A stretch of 64,000 bases of DNA from the NCBI GenBank assembly GCA_963978905.1, contig OZ022258.1, forward strand, positions 54,916,591 to 54,980,590, read 5' to 3'. Origin of the DNA: Trichostrongylus colubriformis (Eukaryota; Nematoda; Chromadorea; Rhabditida; Trichostrongylidae). Positions 60,101 through 64,000 of this stretch are shown piece by piece. The notes beneath the pieces are model-generated. The model was given only the letters and a program-made list of their open reading frames with translations. It was not told where the DNA came from and did not search any database. The position numbers were made by a program, and so were the translations under genes. Position 1 is the first letter of the stretch. Each line of letters opens with the position of its first letter.

Positions 60101-62831
60101 TGTCGGGATTGCAACTAATTTTTTGTATGATACAGACTATGCTGACGGTAAAAGCATAACGGTTTACCATCTCTTTTGAATCCGTTTTCCGTAATACAAA
60201 TCATACAAAAGTGCAAGGGAAAAACATCGGGTTGGAGCTCTTAAGAATTATTAAACACGAGGCCCTATTTCAGATCGACCAAGGTGTTTTCGTAGTTTGC
60301 CAGTACATTTCTATTTATTTGCTTGCTGCTATTCAGTTTAGCCTTGGAAGACGTTACCACGCATCCTCAGAAGTCAATCGCCACCATTTCCTTTCGCAGC
60401 TCATCCTGTTGAGCAGGTCGCAAGCTGTTGAAAAACATTGTATAAGCGGATTATGAACCATCCATACATAGTAAGTTTTTAAGAGCGTAAAAGTGGATCA
60501 GAGCTGAAGGTCGGAGGTGGTGTAGTGACAGTGGCGCGAACCCCAGTCTCATGGTGCACGGATCAAATCCCGCGTCAACGCCCGCCCAAGCCAAGCGAAC
60601 CTTCAACCCCTCCGGGATCGGCAAATTGGTACCAGACTCGTGTGGGAAGATAAAAGCACTGACTCGTACATCGGTTGACCACCGCAAGCCTTGTTTAGAC
60701 CCCATCCCTTTAACTAGTCACCACGATTTTGAATGGAATCAAAATGCGCGGCGCATACCAAGAAGGGATTGATCAACGTCAAAAAACTTTATCCTTTAAC
60801 TTTTCAAAAGTGGATCGGTCATAAGTATTTCTTGTCATTTCTAGAAATTCTTCTTCCAGAAAAGGTAAGTTGTTGAAGAAAGATACCTTATTACGTGTAT
60901 CAAGTTAATCGAGCTCAGTGTAACGGTAAATGTTCCGGGGCCAATTTTTCGTTCTTCACTTATGTGACCTGTTGACTTGAACCAACCAAAAAGTTCCGGA
61001 AAGTGGTCATGATCGACAAATATGCATTCATTGTTTTTCCACTGAGACAGGGGTAGAAATGCTCGAATATGTAGATGGTTGTGCGATGATTGATCGAGCG
61101 GAATGTTGTTTCTTGCACTACCATCCTGAGAAGAACAGAAAGAAAAAGTAAAAAGTAAACAGAAGAAGTAAATTAGGGATGGGAATAATAATCTTGACCT
61201 GTTTTATAAGAATGAGTGGAGCGCCAGTGGTTGCGGTGTGGAGATAGCGTTCTGGACCATTTATCACTGGCATGGAAAATGTAGTCGAGATTTGTTCTGA
61301 TCACTAAATTTTATCCCTTGAGTTTGGGGTTATGAAGAAGTAGGTTTTAACGATAGACTGATCGTCGTTACATAGAAGCATCACGACCTTTTGTAGGACC
61401 CATCCCTAGATAATGGCTTAGTCATCACTTTTTTAGCTTCATATCATTCGTTGGCAGAGTGAGGAAGTGAAGCATTAGTTTGGAAACTGTTCTGTTACAT
61501 TCAATTGCCAAGATATTTCCCTGGTGTAAATATTCTGATGTTTACTGATGTCGTGAAATGTCCAAAAAACAATCAAGCGAGTTCCCAGAATTTCCACGAT
61601 GTTCACAGGCTCAGTCAGCAAGTGGCACAACAATCGATTCTCTGAATACGATTTACACCAAATAAAACGTGGAAGGATTGTCAAGAAAAACATTTATCTT
61701 TGAATTCCAGGTGTCACAAGCCGGAAATCACCACTCAGCAATCCGCTGATCCTCGATTTATTTTTCTGTGCTCTGAATGTAGCAGCAGAGGAGTGTCATC
61801 GTCGGTGAGCGTTGAGAAATTCGGAAGATGTGGTATTTTTCGAAATTGTCCTTTCAGAAATCCCGGTCATCTAGTCCAAAGTTGAGTGTAAAAGCGGCTG
61901 AAACAAGCTCTCAGAATCGTGGGAGTGGGGTAATTTTTTTTTCAGGAATTTCTTTAGCCTTCAGAGTTTTCAGGAATGATCCGAAAACATCTATTTTCCA
62001 GCTGGCCCCCCGCTCAGGCTCGGATATCTCGGCAACGTTCGAGGCATACAGGAAGAAAAGTAAGGGTTCAACCATTACTATATTTGTCCCTCATGTAACA
62101 TTGAGGAATCGCGAATGAGATTTTGTTGTGTTAGGTGATGTCGTTAGTGATATCTGTGAAATCCCCTTCCAGGGGTTCTAATCCACCCATGATTAGCAAC
62201 GTGCGGCTTCCAATCTGTCATGCGTCATTTTCCCATAACTTCCTCCTCCTTTGGGGAGTTTTTGATAATTAAAGGAAATTTGCAAAAAAAAAAACCGAAA
62301 AAGCGAAGGGATTAGAGTTCTGGAAGGGTTCCAAATATACAAAATAAATTAAAATGGAAGACAAATATTGTGTTAGTTATACAGCTGGTAATTCAAACAA
62401 CCTCAGTTTTTATTTCAGATGGATTAATTTGAATCTGCTGACTTTTCGTAATTGCTAGAACTTTTAGGCCTGTTACAGCGATTTTGGCCCGAAATTTTCG
62501 GAAAAATTCTTTTCTGGAGTGTTTCTGCTCGATGTTCCTCATAACTTGGTGTCTCTGTGTTGCACTATGGTTATTGAGATAGTAGCTTGTATAGAATTAC
62601 ACTTAACTATTTACTATGTTGATCAACACATTAGTGGACAACAGCAACACAAATTTGTGACTCATTCATACACTTACACATAGTAAAATGGCGGATGGTA
62701 ATAACGCGTGATGATGGGAATGATTCGCGGTGGTATGAGATGTTGTGGTGATGAGGATGGAAAGATGATTGTTGTGTTGTTTGTTTTCAGAGGAACGTCA
62801 GGTGAAGACGAAGGCCGCATTGTCGAAATGA
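57151..62831 (+). CDS. INTS12: Integrator complex subunit 12 (PHD finger)
   Basis: Eight exons: 57151-57282, 57439-57651, 57742-57849, 58638-58723, 61711-61804, 61858-61929, 62002-62059 and 62791-62831. They sum to 804 bases, 267 aa (human 462). The N-terminus (FYAKITRLLLSKEPNAVKEL) aligns with the INTS12 microdomain that binds INTS1 in Drosophila. The middle is acidic and low-complexity. The PHD finger at 152-203 has the complete Cys4-His-Cys3 set (C153, C156, C170, C173, H178, C181, C200, C203) and the INTS12-type stretch CHKPEITTQQSADPRFIFLC. The C-terminus ends in a basic KERQVKTKAALSK. Integrator processes snRNA 3' ends and attenuates paused Pol II transcripts in the nucleus. An unusual 2987-base intron splits the PHD finger. 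AATAAA lies at 62880. Confidence 0.92.
58724..61710. other. Long INTS12 intron with repeats
   Basis: This 3 kb intron splits the PHD finger between HQK and CHKPE. It holds a SINE (60514-60800) and a small hairpin near 59401-59425 (GGGGCAACGGC/GCCATTGCCCC). Its open frames have no recognisable domain. I see no nested gene. Confidence 0.55.
60514..60800 (+). mobile_element. tRNA-derived SINE
   Basis: The head has a box-A-like GTGGTGTAGTGACAGTGG and a box-B-like GGATCAAATCCC about 45 bases later, as in a tRNA-derived Pol III promoter. The tail (60650-60790) matches repeats at 36497-36640 and 63823-63900 (AATGCGCGGCGCAT...AAGAAGGGATTGAT). It lies in sense orientation in the long INTS12 intron. 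Confidence 0.65.
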
Positions 62832-64000
62832 ATGGGCTATTTGGACAAGTAAAATATTATATAAATGTTCATCTGTTAAAATAAAGATTGATGGCTGATG
62901 TGGATGTTTCACAGATGTACTGAACTCTTCACGCGACCTTACTTGTGATGACCAAGTAGAGAAGTTAACGGCCGAACCTGAAAATAGAGTGTAAAGCTGA
63001 GAACTTGGACCCTGAAAAGAGTTTTTTTATGAGAAAGCTATAGTCATGGTTTCCAGCTGTAGAGGGTGCCGTCTAACGGGGCACGGGTGTGTCTTATCAA
63101 AGACTGCGTGTCTAAGCATCTCCGACAGATTTTCGAGGGGTCAATCTTCATACTAGAGCGAACTTTTGCCTTAGCCTTGATGGGGCAATGATGAGTCTTT
63201 CTCCTTCCAAGCCAGTATAGCAGGTATATGTAAGTAGCGTCCATAGTGACATTCCCTCCATCATTATGATAAAACTTAATAAATTTATAGAGAAAGGTCA
63301 AGGGGTCTACAGCTTGGGATGCGCCACGCGATGTACATTCATTCAGGATTGTTTTCTCATTTGGAAGTGGTTCGGTCCATCCAATTACTCACGGTGCCAG
63401 GCTATGTACGACCAAGTCTTTCCTCACCGACTGAAGTGGTACCACATGGGCGTCAAATATGGGTTAAGAAATTCTCGAGAGAGAAGGTCCTATTGGATGG
63501 TAAGGGTAGGAGGTCGTATTTGGTGAACGGCGATTAGGAATCCTAATGTTTATGCTTTTCCTCCATAGGATGGATGTCATAGCGATGGATTCATCTTGTA
63601 ATGGCTCAATTACGAGTGACACAAATCTCTTATTGAAACGACTAATAGCTTCCTAATTTTAATGTCTCCCGATGTCATGACACGAAGAACGACATCCTGA
63701 TGTTTTCCAGAGAGGTGAAAGCCTTAGTCACGAAAGACACCACGTCTATTCGGCAGTAGAAAAGGTAATCGCAAGTCGTAGTACAGTACAGATTGCGCTT
63801 TCAAATGCCCCGGTGCTTTCAAATTCGCGAATAGAGGAGAAATGCGTGGCGCACACTAGAAAGGGATTCACCTAGGCCGAGTGCTCCGCCTTTTTTCTTC
63901 AACGCTTTAGTTGCAATTCCTATTTCATCCTGAATCGTTCTGGCAAGGGCGCATAAGATCCACTGCGAAATCGGAAATTTCAAAGTAAATAAAAGGGCCT
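62832..64000. other. INTS12 3' region and downstream spacer
   Basis: AATAAA at 62880-62885 is the likely INTS12 polyadenylation signal, 49 bases after the stop. Farther on, 63105-63215 (minus) is the partner of the dispersed repeat at 24160, and 63823-63900 is a SINE tail. No gene is recognised in the rest. Confidence 0.55.

Noticed and set aside
1..64000. Functional tRNA or rRNA genes and CRISPR arrays
   Set aside because: No cloverleaf with a proper box B and acceptor stem was seen beyond the SINE, no rRNA-like stretch was found, and the regular repeats present are eukaryotic tandem repeats.

Overview
The window is eukaryotic nuclear DNA from a nematode. Introns are short and mostly GT-AG with TTTTCAG-like acceptors. 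Several start codons lie 4-20 bases behind an isolated splice acceptor, as expected for spliced-leader trans-splicing. The mobile-element load and gene set suggest a clade V parasitic nematode, most likely a hookworm-like strongylid. This species guess is inference.

Left part (1-13.4 kb): gene-poor and repeat-rich. It holds a terminal hairpin, a hairpin MITE and two Penelope-like (PLE) GIY-YIG endonuclease ends arranged head to head as a 2 kb palindrome. It also holds one complete two-exon gene for a 56-residue secreted peptide with eight cysteines in the mature part (10.8-11.4 kb).

Middle part (13.4-28 kb), minus strand: a FANCM-like helicase gene whose ATPase motifs are all degenerate. Upstream lies a complete ten-exon GNAT/DUF1248 acetyltransferase gene (329 aa) with a dead mariner and a 470 bp foldback repeat in its introns. 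A decayed partial duplicate of that gene lies just downstream of it. From 28 to 37 kb is a nest of transposons: a large interrupted inverted repeat, a non-autonomous mariner, a small perfect hairpin, two copies of a 740 bp MITE and a PLE remnant.

Right part (37.3-62.8 kb), plus strand: six consecutive same-strand housekeeping genes. They are a BRMS1/SDS3-family subunit (227 aa), NAA35/Mak10 (742 aa), mitochondrial ribosomal proteins uS2m (263 aa) and uL4m (307 aa), an Mps1/TTK-type spindle-checkpoint kinase (545 aa) and Integrator subunit 12 (267 aa). I rebuilt exons by hand. For each of these six genes, and for the GNAT gene, all exon phases join and the summed length is a whole number of codons. 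The kinase is the most interesting gene because Mps1 is reported missing from C. elegans and many other nematodes. Repeats (mariners, MITEs, SINE tails, tandem repeats) sit in introns and spacers of this block.
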